DNA of 64,000 bases, taken from the NCBI GenBank assembly GCA_012184525.1, contig WOFQ01000048.1:227253-291252 (forward strand). The letters are read 5' to 3'. Both the position numbers and the translations under genes were made by a program. Each line of letters opens with the position of its first letter. Within the stretch, counting starts at the first letter, position 1. The notes under the pieces were generated by a model that was not told where the DNA came from, searched no databases, and saw only the letters and a list, made by a program, of their open reading frames with translations. The DNA comes from Xenoacremonium recifei. Lineage: Eukaryota > Ascomycota > Sordariomycetes > Hypocreales > Nectriaceae. Shown in pieces: positions 23,849 through 35,918 of this stretch.

Positions 23849-25105
23849 TTTCGACCAGCGAGTCATCAACCACTTCGCTAAGCTCTACAACAAGAAGAAC
23901 AGCGTCGATGTCACCAAGGACCTCAAGGCCATGGGTAAGCTCAAGCGTGAGGCCGAAAAGGCCAAGCGTACTCTGTCTTCGCAGATGAGCACCCGCATTG
24001 AAATCGAGGCTTTCTTCGAGGGCAACGACTTCTCCGAGACCCTGACCCGAGCCAAGTTCGAGGAGCTCAACATGGACCTCTTCAAGAAGACCCTGAAGCC
24101 TGTTGAGCAGGTCCTCAAGGACGCCAACGTCAAGAAGCACGAGATCGACGACATTGTCCTGGTCGGTGGTTCTACCCGTATTCCCAAGGTCCAGTCCTTG
24201 ATCGAGGAGTACTTCAGTGGTAAGAAGGCTTCCAAGGGTATCAACCCCGACGAGGCTGTTGCTTTCGGTGCTGCCGTCCAGGCTGGTGTTCTTGCCGGTG
24301 AGGAGGGTACTGATGAGATTGTTCTCATGGACGTCAACCCCCTGACTCTCGGTATCGAGACCACTGGCGGTGTCATGACCAAGCTGATCCCCCGCAACAC
24401 TCCCATTCCTACGCGTAAGAGCCAGATCTTCTCTACCGCCGCCGACAACCAGCCCGTTGTCCTCATCCAGGTCTTCGAGGGCGAGCGATCTCTTACCAAG
24501 GACAACAACCTCCTGGGCAAGTTCGAGCTCACTGGCATTCCTCCTGCCCCCCGTGGTGTTCCCCAAATTGAGGTCTCCTTTGAGCTTGATGCCAACGGTA
24601 TCCTCAAGGTTTCCGCTCACGACAAGGGCACTGGCAAGCAGGAGTCCATCACCATCACCAACGACAAGGGCCGTCTCACCCAGGAGGAGATCGACCGCAT
24701 GGTCGCCGAGGCTGAGAAGTATGCCGAGGAGGACAAGGCTACCCGTGAGCGCATTGAGGCCCGAAACGGTCTCGAGAACTACGCCTTCAGCCTGAAGAAC
24801 CAGGTCAACGACGATGAGGGTCTTGGTGGCAAGATCGACGACGAGGACAAGGAGACTGTAAGACTTCCCAGAACCCATTTTGACTTGCATGGTGATTAGT
24901 TACTAACATAATTTCCCAGATCCTCGAGGCCGTCAAGGAGACCACTGAGTGGCTCGAGGAGAACGGCGCCGAAGCCACCGCTGAGGACTTTGAGGAGCAG
25001 AAGGAGAAGCTGTCCAACGTCGCTTACCCTATCACTTCTAAGATGTACGCTGGTGCCGGTGGCGCTGGCGGCGAGGAGGAGGGCGATTTCCATGATGAGC
25101 TGTAA
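22871..25105 (+). CDS. KAR2: ER-lumenal Hsp70 chaperone BiP/Kar2
   Basis: Five exons give 664 residues: 22871-23005, 23064-23248, 23305-23545, 23610-24857 and 24920-25105. A signal peptide (hydrophobic LALGLGLLAWMALLF, cleavage near AQA|DD) precedes the Hsp70 ATPase domain with GTVIGIDLGTTYSC, the IVYDLGGGTFDVSLL phosphate loop and VLVGGSTRIPKVQ. The substrate-binding domain follows, ending with a Gly-rich tail and the ER-retention signal HDEL. It imports and folds secretory proteins and sets the unfolded-protein response. High C-ending codon use fits strong expression. Three introns in the first 750 bp and one before the last 62 codons all have consensus ends. Confidence 0.98.
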
Positions 25106-25847
25106 TTTGGGCATAGAAGTTTGGAATGTTAAAGGGTAAAACAAAAAGAGAACATAATCTGTGCACATTTGTTACCGTTCTGTTTTTTATTCATCGGTGT
25201 TTCGGCTGGTGGTGAATTGGGAGACATGCAGACTTTAGCCTCTGCCTACTAGACGAGGGATGTACAGTAGTGTGCATAATCTCAACCTTTCAATCACAAT
25301 ACTTTGAAGCAGTGAACCAGTGCAAATCTATGTGTTCTGTTGATAAGAATCCAACTTTTAGTATGGGTTGATTCAGTTTATATTAGGCAACCCAGACTTC
25401 CTATCTGAAGGCTTCTTGTTCGCTTGAGGTCCTGGCCAGTCAGGAGGTGGTACTTGTACTGTTCAATTCTGTCAGGGATAGATGTATTAGGGATTTCCTT
25501 AACTCCTTGGATATGCGACGTGCCGTTGTCTAGCTTGTTGATTGATTTCACTTAGAACCAGGCCATTTGCAAGCACAAATCCTTCCAAAGAGAGTTCATC
25601 CAGGTTGCCAGTCACAGTGTACACCATGTAAATTCAGGGGCTGAGTGATTCACTCTCACGGTTGGAGTCGCACACTTCACGCAGCCGCGATCATAAAAGT
25701 TGAATTGTTCTCACTTTGCTCCCACTTCTTGCTCTTCAGTCTTTCGCTTTTCACATTGCTACGTCATAACTGCAAATGCCCGAAGCTTCTCTGCTGCATC
25801 AGCATCTTCACCGTTGCATCACGACCTGCGCTTTCTGAATCTGCACA
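25106..25847. other. Intergenic between KAR2 and the next gene
   Basis: This holds the KAR2 3' flank and the promoter or leader of the 25848 gene, with pyrimidine-rich sequence at 25715-25800. No further gene seen. Confidence 0.5.
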
Positions 25848-27101
25848 ATGGGAGACGATTTCCTCGCCAGTCTACAGGAGCTCTTCAGCGAAGCCGAAGC
25901 TAACCAACCCGGCCACGAGAACTTCCTTTCGCTTCGCGAGCAGCTGATTCGATACGTTAGCTGGTGCAAGGGGAAAACCAAAGCGAAAGCGCGCGCCGGT
26001 CTTGACCTTCGCTTTACAGACAACACGGTACCCAAAGCATTCATAGCGCTGCCACCGAGCAACGTTCAGCTGAGCGCGCCTCTCAAGGACCGCCTGCGCA
26101 AAGCCGACTCGCCCAACGAGTTTGTCGGCGTGATGCGGACAGTGTTTGACGAGCAGATCCAGCGCAAGAGGAAGCGAGGCAGGAAGAAGAAGAACAAGCA
26201 GGACGAGGAGTGGGTGGACAACGAGGAGGAGCCAGAGCCGAAGGGGAAGAAGCCCCGCGTCTTGAAGTTGAAGGTCAACGGGCACACGTTCACAACAGCT
26301 ATGCCGAAGGTTGAGAAGCGTGCGCCGGATCTTGAGGAGGAGAAGAACTGCGACATCGAGGACGATACAATGGGTGTCGACGATGTGAAGAGAGAGGGCT
26401 CGGAATCGGGCGAGGCCACGAGTGAGCTGGCGGTTTCGACAGACGACTCGATTCAAGGAACACCAGACAGCGCAGTTTGCTCTGAGATGAACTCGAAAGC
26501 CATCAGGCAGGCCATTGAGGAGCAACTCGCCGCCGAAACAAATCAGCAAGTGAGCGACAGCCCCAACGTCGATACGCCCGAGAGCACCAGACAACCCAGT
26601 GTTTCACCCAGCGTTCACTCCGACTTTACGCCCCCTAACGAAGACATTCGAAGCACCCCATCCAGCGAGAAAAGCACTGCTTCTCTAACATCCACCGATG
26701 AGATTTCCAAGACTCTCGACAAGATCCTCGAGCCTATCCAAGAGCACATTGCCTACATCCCGCCCGAGACATGGCACATCTACCGCGCGAAACTCGTCGC
26801 CTTCCTGGCCAAAATACAAGCGCGCGCCTCACCCCCGTCGTTCGTCGAGCGCGTGAACAGCATCATGGGCATCTGCTTTCTGGACGAGGAGGAGCTTGCA
26901 GTTCAGTTTGGCGATTGGGTGCGACTGCAGACGGTGGTGAAGGTGTGTGCCACGTTGGCGGTGGCGCTGGGGGAGGGAGACGGTGAGATGGAAGAGGCGC
27001 AGAAGTGGGTGGTGAAGAGGCTGAGGGACATTGAGTATGTGAAGAGGATTGTTGGGGTGAAGGAGCAGATATTTGAGCTGGAGTCGACTTCGACGTTGTA
27101 G
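25848..27101 (+). CDS. Uncharacterised nuclear-type protein with bipartite basic region
   Basis: A single 417-residue frame starts at ATG 25848. The N-terminal 90 residues are helical (LASLQELFSEAEANQ). A strongly basic run QRKRKRGRKKKNKQ near residues 104-117 is a clear candidate nuclear-localisation signal. Then comes an acidic, Ser/Thr/Pro-rich low-complexity middle (about 150-290), and the C-terminal 130 residues are again ordered and helical (ISKTLDKILEPIQEHIAYI, EEEELAVQFGDWVRLQTVV). I do not recognise the family. The layout suggests a chromatin or transcription-associated adaptor, which is inference. The codon pattern is clean and there is no sign of disruption. Confidence 0.75.
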   Translation: MGDDFLASLQELFSEAEANQPGHENFLSLREQLIRYVSWCKGKTKAKARAGLDLRFTDNTVPKAFIALPPSNVQLSAPLKDRLRKADSPNEFVGVMRTVFDEQIQRKRKRGRKKKNKQDEEWVDNEEEPEPKGKKPRVLKLKVNGHTFTTAMPKVEKRAPDLEEEKNCDIEDDTMGVDDVKREGSESGEATSELAVSTDDSIQGTPDSAVCSEMNSKAIRQAIEEQLAAETNQQVSDSPNVDTPESTRQPSVSPSVHSDFTPPNEDIRSTPSSEKSTASLTSTDEISKTLDKILEPIQEHIAYIPPETWHIYRAKLVAFLAKIQARASPPSFVERVNSIMGICFLDEEELAVQFGDWVRLQTVVKVCATLAVALGEGDGEMEEAQKWVVKRLRDIEYVKRIVGVKEQIFELESTSTL

Positions 27102-27513
27102 GGGGTTGCTTCAGGATGGGGATGGGAGAGCTGGGAATTTGATATGGTGTTTAAGGCTGGACTTTGCCTAGAATATGGGTGTCGCAATAAGACCAAGATT
27201 TGCAATTCAAAACAAGAAGAAGAAGAAAGGCTTTTACTGCATTACGGGGTCAATCAAAGTGATTATGGCAGTCCGTGGAGGGAGTATTCCTGGATGAGTG
27301 AGGTCGAGTTGAAGCTGAACTGGAAGTGGAAGGCATTAATGGACGCACGTGACACCGCGTCCCGATCCTCACCCTCCTGAACGCGCTATCGTGATCGTGA
27401 ACAAAGAAGATGACGACATAGAAGCCCTCCCTCCCAACCACCTCCTCCCATCCCAAATCCTCAAACCGAGTCCCCAATTCCTTCAACCAACCCTCTCTGC
27501 ACCCAATCCCGCC
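27102..27513. other. Spacer before DUF2461 gene
   Basis: The frame of the next gene stays open upstream but has no ATG before 27514. This stretch is taken as 3' flank plus promoter and leader. Confidence 0.45.
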
Positions 27514-28812
27514 ATGCCGCCCCGAAAACGAGCCGCAAGCGACGCCATCGACACCCCGCGCCGGACCTCCCGCCGCATCTCCAGCACGCCGCAGAAGAGC
27601 CGCTATTTCGAGTCCGACGAATCCTCCTCTGCGGAAGCTGAGTTGCCGCCGAAGAAGCGCGGGCGCAAGGCGGTGGTGAAGAAGAAGAAGGAGGAGAGTG
27701 AGGAGGACGAGTTTCGGGAGGAGCCGGAGGAAGTGCAGCAGGAGGATGATGAGGAGGACGACGAGGACGATGAGGATGCGCCGCCGAAGGTGACGGTTAT
27801 CCCGCTGGAGAAGTTGAGGGATACGGGGGGCGTGGAGTACGAGGATGGGAAGTTGCATAAGAATACGATGCTGTTCTTGAAGGACTTGAAAGCGAATAAT
27901 AAGAGGCCATGGCTCAAAGGTGCGACTCCGACCCCCTTTCAATGAGGTTCAAAGGCAGTTGCTAATTCCATGTCCGTGTAGCTCATGATGGCGAATACCG
28001 CCGCGCGTTGAAAGACTGGGAGTCCTTCGTCCAACAAGCCACCGAAACCATCATCGACGCCGACGAAACCATCCCCGAACTGCCCGTCAAGGACGTCATC
28101 TTCCGCATATACCGCGACATCCGCTTCTCCAAGAACCCAACACCCTACAAAGTACTCCCCTCCTCCCTCCCCCTTCCTCCCAACCTACTAATGTCTTCAG
28201 CCTCACTTCTCCGCCGCCTGGTCCCGCACCGGCCGCAAAGGCCCCTACGCCTGCTACTACATCCACTGCGAGCCCGGCGCATCCTTCATCGGCGGCGGCC
28301 TCTGGTGCCCCGACGCAGCCCACATCCAGAAACTGCGCGCCAGCATCGACGAGCGGCCCGCCCGGTGGCGCCGCGTGCTCAGCGATGAGGCCTTCCGGCG
28401 GGCGTTTCTGCCCAAGGCGGGGGCGAAGCCGGAGGCGGCGCTGAAGGCGTTTGCGGAGAAGAATAAGAGCAATGCGCTGAAGGTGCGGCCCAAGGTAAGT
28501 CCTTTGGTTGATGTTACGGTTGTTTGTGAGGGGGATGCTGATGAGGATAGGGGTACTTGGCGGATCATCGGGACATCGAGCTGTTGAAGTTACGGAACTT
28601 TACGATCGGTGCGAAGATTGATGATGCGATGCTGTGTCGGGACGATGCACAGGAGAAATTAGCTGGGCTTATACAGCCGATGGTTGGATTTGTAAGTACC
28701 CCTGACCCGCGCAGGAAGAAGGCTTGTTGACTGGGTGTAGATCACGTTCTTGAATAGTATCGTCATGCCGGATCCGGGGCAGAGCGACGACGAAGACGAA
28801 GACGAGGATTAA
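27514..28812 (+). CDS. DUF2461-family protein with charged N-terminal extension
   Basis: Exons 27514-27919, 27982-28151, 28201-28494, 28551-28691 and 28741-28812 give 360 residues, all with GT-AG introns of 46-62 nt. The first 110 residues are low-complexity and nuclear-like: basic (PPKKRGRKAVVKKKK), then a long Glu/Asp run. The DUF2461 (TIGR02453) domain then follows in order: LKDLKANNKRPWLKAHDGEY, IFRIYRDIRFSKNPTPYKPH, YYIHCEPGASFIGGGLW and DHRDIELLKLRNFTIG. The family is widespread in bacteria and fungi with no established biochemical activity. An acidic tail SDDEDEDED ends the protein. The exon joins restore conserved motifs exactly. Confidence 0.9.
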
Positions 28813-29650
28813 GGGAGTAAAAGTTTTGGATATTAGGATTGGAGGTGTTGTCATTGTATGATACTTGTAGAGGTGCTGTGTAGCTGGTCTACGTGCGATA
28901 TGGTTATTTCAATGAACGTGATTGACTGTCGAATGTGTAGACTTGGAGAAATAATACGACGTGATTTTGTCTTGTCTTGGCCACTTATTTGCGCTGGGGC
29001 TGGAGCTGGGATAATCCTTTGGATAATATGGAATACGTATTCTCAACGTATGAAGTGGTTCTGATACCGAGCACCTGCTTCTTTACCTCATCATCACGTA
29101 TATCCTTTGCAAAGAGTGCGGCAGTTGTGTTGGGGCATGAAATATGTCCTGGAGGATATGGCGAAATCCCATGGATCTGAGTTCAAGCCAAGTTCCCTAA
29201 GACTTCTTGTATTCCGTTTCGTAGAACGCTATAGCCTCCCATCCCTGATGCTCCCTCCTCTGTAAGTCTCAATGTCATAATCCCATATCCTAGAGATGCG
29301 CCCTTATGCAAAACAACAGGAAAGTCCTGACCCAAAAAGGGGCTCCTCAAAGCCGTGTGGTGGAAGTTATCCTTTGCCTGTTGTCTCAGCGTCTGTCGGC
29401 AAAACCGCGCTCGTCCGAGCGTCTCGATGTTTGAATCCTAAACTCCGAAGTGTCCTGCCTAAACGCCTCATCTTGAAGCGCCGATTGTCGTCGCTTTTCA
29501 TAATCATGAATGGCTGACGTCCTTGCCAGCATGATGAGCCATCCAGGGCTCCCCGTTTCCGGTCCATCGCTGCAGATCGACCCGAGCACATATCCAGATG
29601 ACGGGGTTTGTAGTGTAAATCCGTTACTTTCGTCTCGCAAAAAGGGCTGT
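28813..29650. other. Convergent intergenic region
   Basis: This lies between the 3' ends of the DUF2461 gene and the NMN adenylyltransferase gene. No gene-like frame or RNA gene seen. Confidence 0.5.
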
Positions 29651-30845
29651 TCAACCCTTGCTGGGACCGGCAACGCTCATAGCCACGTCCGCTCTGTCCT
29701 TGCCCCGGCCTTGGTAGTCTTTAGCGGAGGAATCAAAGTCGCGATAGAGATTGTGCTCGTAGATATAATTGATCACGTCGTCAGGAATTCTGGTGTTTGT
29801 TAGAAACGAGGATCCCGCGAAGGACGGAAGGGGCACAAACAGATAATCAATGGTCATGTCTCGCTTCAGCAGAAGTCGTACTTTGGTGCTGCTGATGTCA
29901 TTGGTGACAACCTGTTAATTGCGTCAATACGGGCGCAGGTAAATCATTTGTTGTCCGGGTGCGACAAACCTGCGGGATGATGTGGATATTGTGCTCCCAC
30001 TGCTTCAGGTTGGCCAACGCTGAGTCGATGTCGGTTCCAGTTCGCTCCAAGGCAAAGACGCCATAGTTTCCGAGAATGTGATCCAAGTCTCGTACATCCC
30101 AAACATCGGGGGTGGACATGGTCTGGATCAGGTCGAGCCCAGCAAGGAGCACGATGCGAGCACGCTTGCGGGTGCCGTCTGTGCACTCGACACCACCCAT
30201 GACCTCGTTGATCTCGTAATCGAAGTGGTCGAGCACACGGGCGGTCGGGATGTATTCGGGGTTTCGGGCTTCCCAAGGGTCGACCATCAGCCACTTAGAC
30301 GTATTCTCGGCCCCAAGCTCGCACATCCGAATGCGGTGGTGGGCGGGCGCAAGGCCATTTTTCTTGTATGCATCTGACACGGGAGAGAGGTCTGGAAGAA
30401 GAGTCAGTACTGCAGGTCTGAGACAAGAGCGACACTCAGAACGGGTTCGGTGCCAATCGACAGGGGTCCCCGTTCTGCATCAAGGCATCAGCACTCACAA
30501 CCACCAATGACTTCGAATCCTACAGTCGCAAGTCAGCAAAGGATCATTGACAACAAAGCCCTAGAGTCGAAAACATACCATCATTCCGCGCGTGGTCTCT
30601 GCCCATGGGGAACATTCGCAGGTGCAAAAAGGTGATCGGCGAGACTGCGGGATATCAGGGTCAGCATGTCATGCAGGCGTCGGACGTCCTCCGGGGGATG
30701 TCTCACAGGAGCCGCAAGCGACCAACACAAGCGGCGTGCGAGAAGCATCGCAGGTGCGCTGGAGCCGGTGCGCGGGGAAGACGTAGTCCTCGGGCGTCTT
30801 TTCGCGGACGAATTGGTAGTCGGCCATGGGGGGCTGGTAGTCCAT
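29651..30845 (-). CDS. NMA1: Nicotinamide/nicotinate-nucleotide adenylyltransferase
   Basis: Six exons give 285 residues: 30845-30707, 30644-30579, 30519-30499, 30391-29970, 29911-29841 and 29789-29651. The joined sequence has the NMNAT signature: GSFSPITFLHLRMF (nucleotidyl-transferase HxxH-type loop), then ENTSKWLMVDPWEARNPEY, LDLIQTMSTPDVW and NDISSTKVRLLLKRDM. The enzyme joins ATP to NMN or NaMN to make NAD+ precursors and is normally nuclear or cytosolic. Exon 3 is only 21 nt. The last intron (51 nt, CTAAC branch site) is frame-neutral, so a reader could miss it. Its removal turns an insertion into the family-like YLIPDDVINYIYEHNLY. Confidence 0.92.
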
Positions 30846-33800
30846 GGTAGAAGCTGAGATGAAAGGAACAGGTCTCGAGAGCCGAGATCAAGTAGAGGCC
30901 GAGGGAGGGTGCGATGTTCACGAACGGCCGGCGCCGGACGTGTGCGGGATTGGCGAGGGCCTCGGCGGCGTCGTTTCGGCGGGGTCGGAGTCCGTGATGG
31001 CCGGCAGAAGAAGCGCCTGATTGATAATGACTGAGGCTGGTCGGAGTCGCTGGTGTCTGGCGCGAGGAAGAGAAAGTCGTCGCAGCCAAAAGGATGGAAG
31101 ACAGGCGTTGCTGATGGCGCCGTGGTTAAAGGCAAAAGCGGTTGTCGTCGTTGTAACAGCAAAGAGGACAGTGACGTCTTGCCTGCTGCTCTGTGGCTGG
31201 ACTCGAGGCAAAGCAAAGCAAAGCAAAGCAGAACTGGGCTTGCGGGAGTGAGCAAATGAGAGTGGCGAATGGCCGGGGGCGGGAGGGCGGCTGTTAAGAG
31301 ATGAGAGAGCGATAAGAGACGCAGGCAGACAGAATCAACTGGGAATCCGTGATGTAGGAGGGAAGAGACGAGGTTGCGTGGATGAGGAGCAGATGGCAGC
31401 AAAAAGAGAGTTTCCAGCAGGAAGGAGCACCTCAGAGGCAGAAGAGTGGAGCCGAGTTGCTGCGATTCTGGATTCTGGCTCCCTTTTCCGTCAGCCAGCA
31501 AAGCGAACCGTCAAGAAACTCTTTTCTCGCCTTCTGGTGCTGCGACCGTCGCCTATCCAGTTTGCAACCTAGCCTAGCAACCTAGGTAGCCTTCAGTCTG
31601 TCCTGTCCATGGATCTAGGCGGCCTTCCCCCACAAATCTGGAGGGGCTGAGACCGGGCGGTGGAGCAGCGTTGCGAATGGTCTCGTCCTTTCGCTCCAAG
31701 GGAAACGCTGCTGCTCACAACACTCAACAGGGCGACTCTAGCACTGAGCATTCCCCCGCTTTCCCGTTTTAATGAGGCATCCGTCTGAGGATGGCATCAT
31801 CGCATCCGCTGGGTTGCTACACATTCGAGATGATGCTCTGAAAAGTCCACTAACTGAACGCTTAGTAACCCCCAAGTCACCTGCTCACCCGTCTCTGCGC
31901 CCTGCCGCAACCCATCCATCCGGGTGACAGCAGCAACAGCGGCAGCCACGGAGAACTGCCAGCTCTCCTCTCAGTGGCTAACCCAGGCCAGGCCGCTGCA
32001 AGCAAGCAAGACATCAGTTCTGTGACTCGCATCGCATGCTGCTGGGCTAGCCCCAAAGCTGCCCTAGGAGGCAATCCGCTCCACCAGTCCGAGTCTTCAC
32101 CAGAACCGTTTCCGGACCGCGTGACGGGGGCGCTTTTCCGCTTTGTCAGCCCCAAACGGCAGCGTACATTACAGAACGTTCAGTCCACCGTTCATCCGCC
32201 AACCTGGTTGCTAACTGAGGATCAACACACACACAAGAATTCACAATGCGGGGGAACCAATATTTTTCTGTTACAGGGCTTTGATATCTACAGACCTTTT
32301 GTCATTTCAATTCGTACATCGGCCGCCTGCAGTAATTGGGCCCTCTGTCTCCCACCTACCTCTTCTGCATAAGAGGGAAAATATCGCAGCAAGACTTTGC
32401 CTCCTCTCCTACGCAATGGCATCAGCAAGGAAAATCCCCACTCATTGCAGTCTAGCTCTTCATTGGCAGCGCGTGACGAGAAATGCGCTTTTAACCCAAC
32501 CCCATGATGGCCTCTGCTACTGTCGCTCTGCTCGCCGCTGAGGAAATCCCACGCGCCGACGATCGGACCGCCCTCGGTCTACGTAAGTCAGTCGCTGTCT
32601 CATCGGGAATTCCTCCTTTGTTTCCCCGATTGGATTGTGAAAGGCATCCTGAAGAGGTACGGACCGGGATATCGGAAATACTGAGCAAATGCACCGAGTC
32701 AAAGGTCATTAATTGGCGTTTGTCGGAGTAGACCACTCCGTACAGAGGATGCATGCGGGTCGTCGCATAAACTCCTAAGATGCCAGCAAATCACTGCTCA
32801 ACCTTCTAACGGAAATAATATTCTTCGATAAAAATAGTGTAAGTTAAGAAAGCAAGGGGCTTGATCAAAAGGCCATAATTGGCAATAAACTCCGTCGGCA
32901 AAGCTCCTCTGTGCATATCTCCAATATCACTGAAAAGCTTTACGCCGAACAATCAGCAACACAAGTGTCAAGACTCGCATAGCGTAAGGGCTACGAAATG
33001 AATGTCTAGCATTTTGTTCCCCTTCCCCCCCTATTTTTGTCATTCTAACTCCAAGACTTGAACATGACAGTGACTGTAGGTGCGGCGCTGTACGAGTGCC
33101 GTCACAGGGTTGAGGCTGCCATTGGATCTTCTTCCTTCAATACTCACACCACGCAACGAGCCGACCAATATCTAGGCTCTCCCAGATATTCAATACGAAA
33201 TTTCATTCACACAGATATATCTCTTCGGAAGAGAAACAAGATCCGTGGTGAATACTCAATGCTATCCAATTCTCCTTCTACGGTTGATGCAGGATCGAGG
33301 GCACCAATAAGACGGAGCTGACGCATTCTCCTTTCCCAGGCACGTGTGATTCGAATAATGATAGCGAGAGATGATGGCTCCCTAATTTTTATCGCTTCCA
33401 TCCTTTGATTTCTCCTCGAGAAGGTAAGGGTTGCAAATTTTGCGTGGGAGTGTCTGCAGTGGCAGCATATCTACGCATACCGCCGTTAAACCAACTCGAC
33501 ACTTGTCCCTAAATAACCTTGCCTCTGATTTAAGTACCTCTTCTGATCTAGCTTGAGAATCCTTTCATCACTCAGGTCTCCATCTAACACTGCACGTGTG
33601 AGAAGGTGCCTATCTACCTCCATCCCCGTCCCATTCTGCCTCCCCGTCAACAGCCAAGCCCAACTCTACCAACACCCCTAGATCTACCATCCTGCCCTTT
33701 CATACAAAAGCAAATCTCCCATCTCATCTCTTCTCTTCCCCAGCCATTCTTCCCCAGAACCCCATAGTGACTCCCCCACACCAAACCACCAGTTCCCCAT

Positions 33801-34091
33801 TGCGGTTCCGCTGCCCTGCAGAGTGGCGCTAACACAAACCTCCCTCCGGCCGGCCGGGTCGACTTCGAAGCCATCCTCCTTTCAAGGAGACGAGACAGGA
33901 TTATTAATGGAATATTTGTAAACACAGATATTGTGGCAACTGTGCATTGAACAGTGTTCGTGAGAAGGCAGTTCAGATTAGTTGAGAAAGTAGACCAAGC
34001 AAGCAATGCTTTTGTAACGCCACGATATCCGGGGCCCTATTCGACCTCCAACGCCAATTATCAACCCAACAGGAATGAAAGATCAGACGTT
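30846..34091. other. 3.2-kb region without a supportable gene
   Basis: A 306-codon minus-strand frame at 30581-31501 overlaps the first NMNAT exons out of frame and is very Arg/Pro/Leu-rich, so it is taken as chance. The rest (31.6-34.1 kb) has short frames only. The adjacent oxidoreductase gene is converging, so this is mainly the NMNAT promoter side and a 3' flank. Confidence 0.45.
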
Positions 34092-35918
34092 CTAGTAATT
34101 GAAGTCCTCCCAAACAACGCTCTCCCCCTCCAACCATCCAACAACACTCTTCAACATTCCCGGACCCGTACACAAGTAAAACCTCCTCCCCATCCCTCTC
34201 AACCCTTCCACATCCCCCCTCCCCATTCTCCTCCTCACCACCTCTACACCCTCAAGCCCCTCCTCCTCCCCATCGTCATCTCCCGTAACAAACAACGTCG
34301 TCACCTCCGCCAACCCCGGAATCCTCTTAAACTCCTCCACCGCAAACGCCCTATCCTCCCTCTTAAGCGTCCACAGCACCTTCAACGGCACTCCCTTGTC
34401 CAACAACCCCGACGCCTGCGCCAACAAGGGCGTGATCCCCACGCCTGCGCCTATAAACACCGGCGCCGGCTGTGCTACCATGTGAAATTCGTCTGCGCCG
34501 CCAAAGCCTAGCACGGGGATCTCGAGGGGTACGCGCAGATTGTGACGCCACAGGAAGTTCGTCACAGGGCCATGGCGCCGCATCGTGAGCTGGATTTCTC
34601 CGCGGTCAGACGGCGGGCTAGAGATGGTGAAGGTGCGCACGTAGTCGTCGTTCAGGCTCTGCGGATCGTCATCCCGCATATGTGAGTACCCAGCGCCCAG
34701 CTCCGGCTCGAAGTCCAGCGTGATGTACTGGCCGGCACGCCATGTCGGGACGCTGCCGTCAAGAGTGAAAGTGAAGCGATTGATGCTTGGAGTGATGCGT
34801 TCGCGCTTGGTGAGTTGAGCGTAGATGCTTGGGCGGTAGGCAGTGTCGGCGGGCTGGATGGCTGCGTGCTCGGTCAGGAGGTGGCGGATGGGCGGGTTGT
34901 AGGGCGAGTAGTCGATTACAGCAGCGCGGAAGGGCAGGCCGGAGGCGATGAATTTGGTGTCTGAGACGGAGATCTTGACGGCGAGGTTGGTCTTCGCGAT
35001 GACAGCGGATGCATCTGGGCCGATGAGGATGGAGGCCGTGCCGGTGAGGTAGAGCACATCGCCTGTATTGAAGTCTGGGATGGCGATGCCTACTCGAGGG
35101 TTTAACTTGAGATTCCCCAACGTCTGGTAGAGTCTGTTTCCTGAGTCTGTAACATAACGTAGTCAGCATCTTCATCACGATGGTGAGGCGAGAGGAGAAC
35201 ACTTACACTCTGGATACACAATCTCCAAACCATCCTCGTCATTCCTCACAACCCTCACAAACCCCGGCGCCCCCCCTCGATGATTCGTATCCATCGCCTC
35301 GCCATTCGCACTCGACAAGAAGAACAGATCCGCCCGTTCAATCACGCCCCTGACCCCCTCCGGCAGCGGCACACCCCGCGAGACCAACTGCGGCTGCATA
35401 TCATGCGGCACCACATCCTTCTTATTCAAGTACTTCGGACAATTGCCCAGACTCTCCTCCACCACCATCGCCAACTGCACACTTCGCCCCTCATCCACCA
35501 CTGCGCCCGCCAGCATCCGTCCCGCGAGCTTCACCCGGTCGCGCGTCTCCAGGTCGATCGCCAGCCCAGCCATGGCCTTGCCCGCGCCGTTCCCCGGCCG
35601 CACAACCTCGCCGTCCTGTGCGGGCGTCCCGTCCCAAAGGCTCTGGAAGACCGGGTCGTAGAGCGTGTCGACGGCCGAGTTGATGCCCAGCACGTTCTCG
35701 GCGATGGGCCGCGCAAAGCCGCGTTCGCCGCCCCAGATGGTCGTCCATGGCCGGCCTTCGTTGTCGAGTGTGCCCAGTGCTAGCAGCGGCGAGCGCATCA
35801 CTCGCATGCCGTAACGAGGAGGCAGGCCTGGCGACGTGGGATTCATCATGCGCGGCACCTTCATCAGGTTATGCATGGCGTCCTCGCCGGGATGCCATGT
35901 CGGAAGAGCGGAGGGCAT
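34092..35918 (-). CDS. PPOX-like / ferredoxin-reductase-type fusion oxidoreductase
   Basis: Exons 35918-35207 and 35146-34092 join in phase to 588 residues. The N-terminal half resembles the flavin-binding split-barrel of pyridoxamine-phosphate-oxidase-like proteins: SPLLALGTLDNEGRPWTTIW, ADLFFLSSANG..MDTNHRGG and GNRLYQTLGNLKLNPRVGI. The C-terminal half is an FNR-type module: YVRTFTISSPP (flavin-binding), GAGVGITPLLAQASGLL (NAD(P)-binding) and FYLCTGPGMLKSVV. No 2Fe-2S Cys cluster is present. It is probably a soluble two-flavin redox enzyme. The substrate is unknown. Fungi often carry such fusions next to metabolic genes, but none is obvious here. Confidence 0.85.

Noticed and set aside
23577..24890. 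437-codon minus-strand frame
   Set aside because: Antisense shadow of the KAR2 main exon caused by its strong codon bias.
30581..31501. 306-codon open frame on the minus strand
   Set aside because: It overlaps the first two NMN adenylyltransferase exons in another frame and is Arg/Pro/Leu-rich low complexity. The NMNAT splice model explains the DNA.
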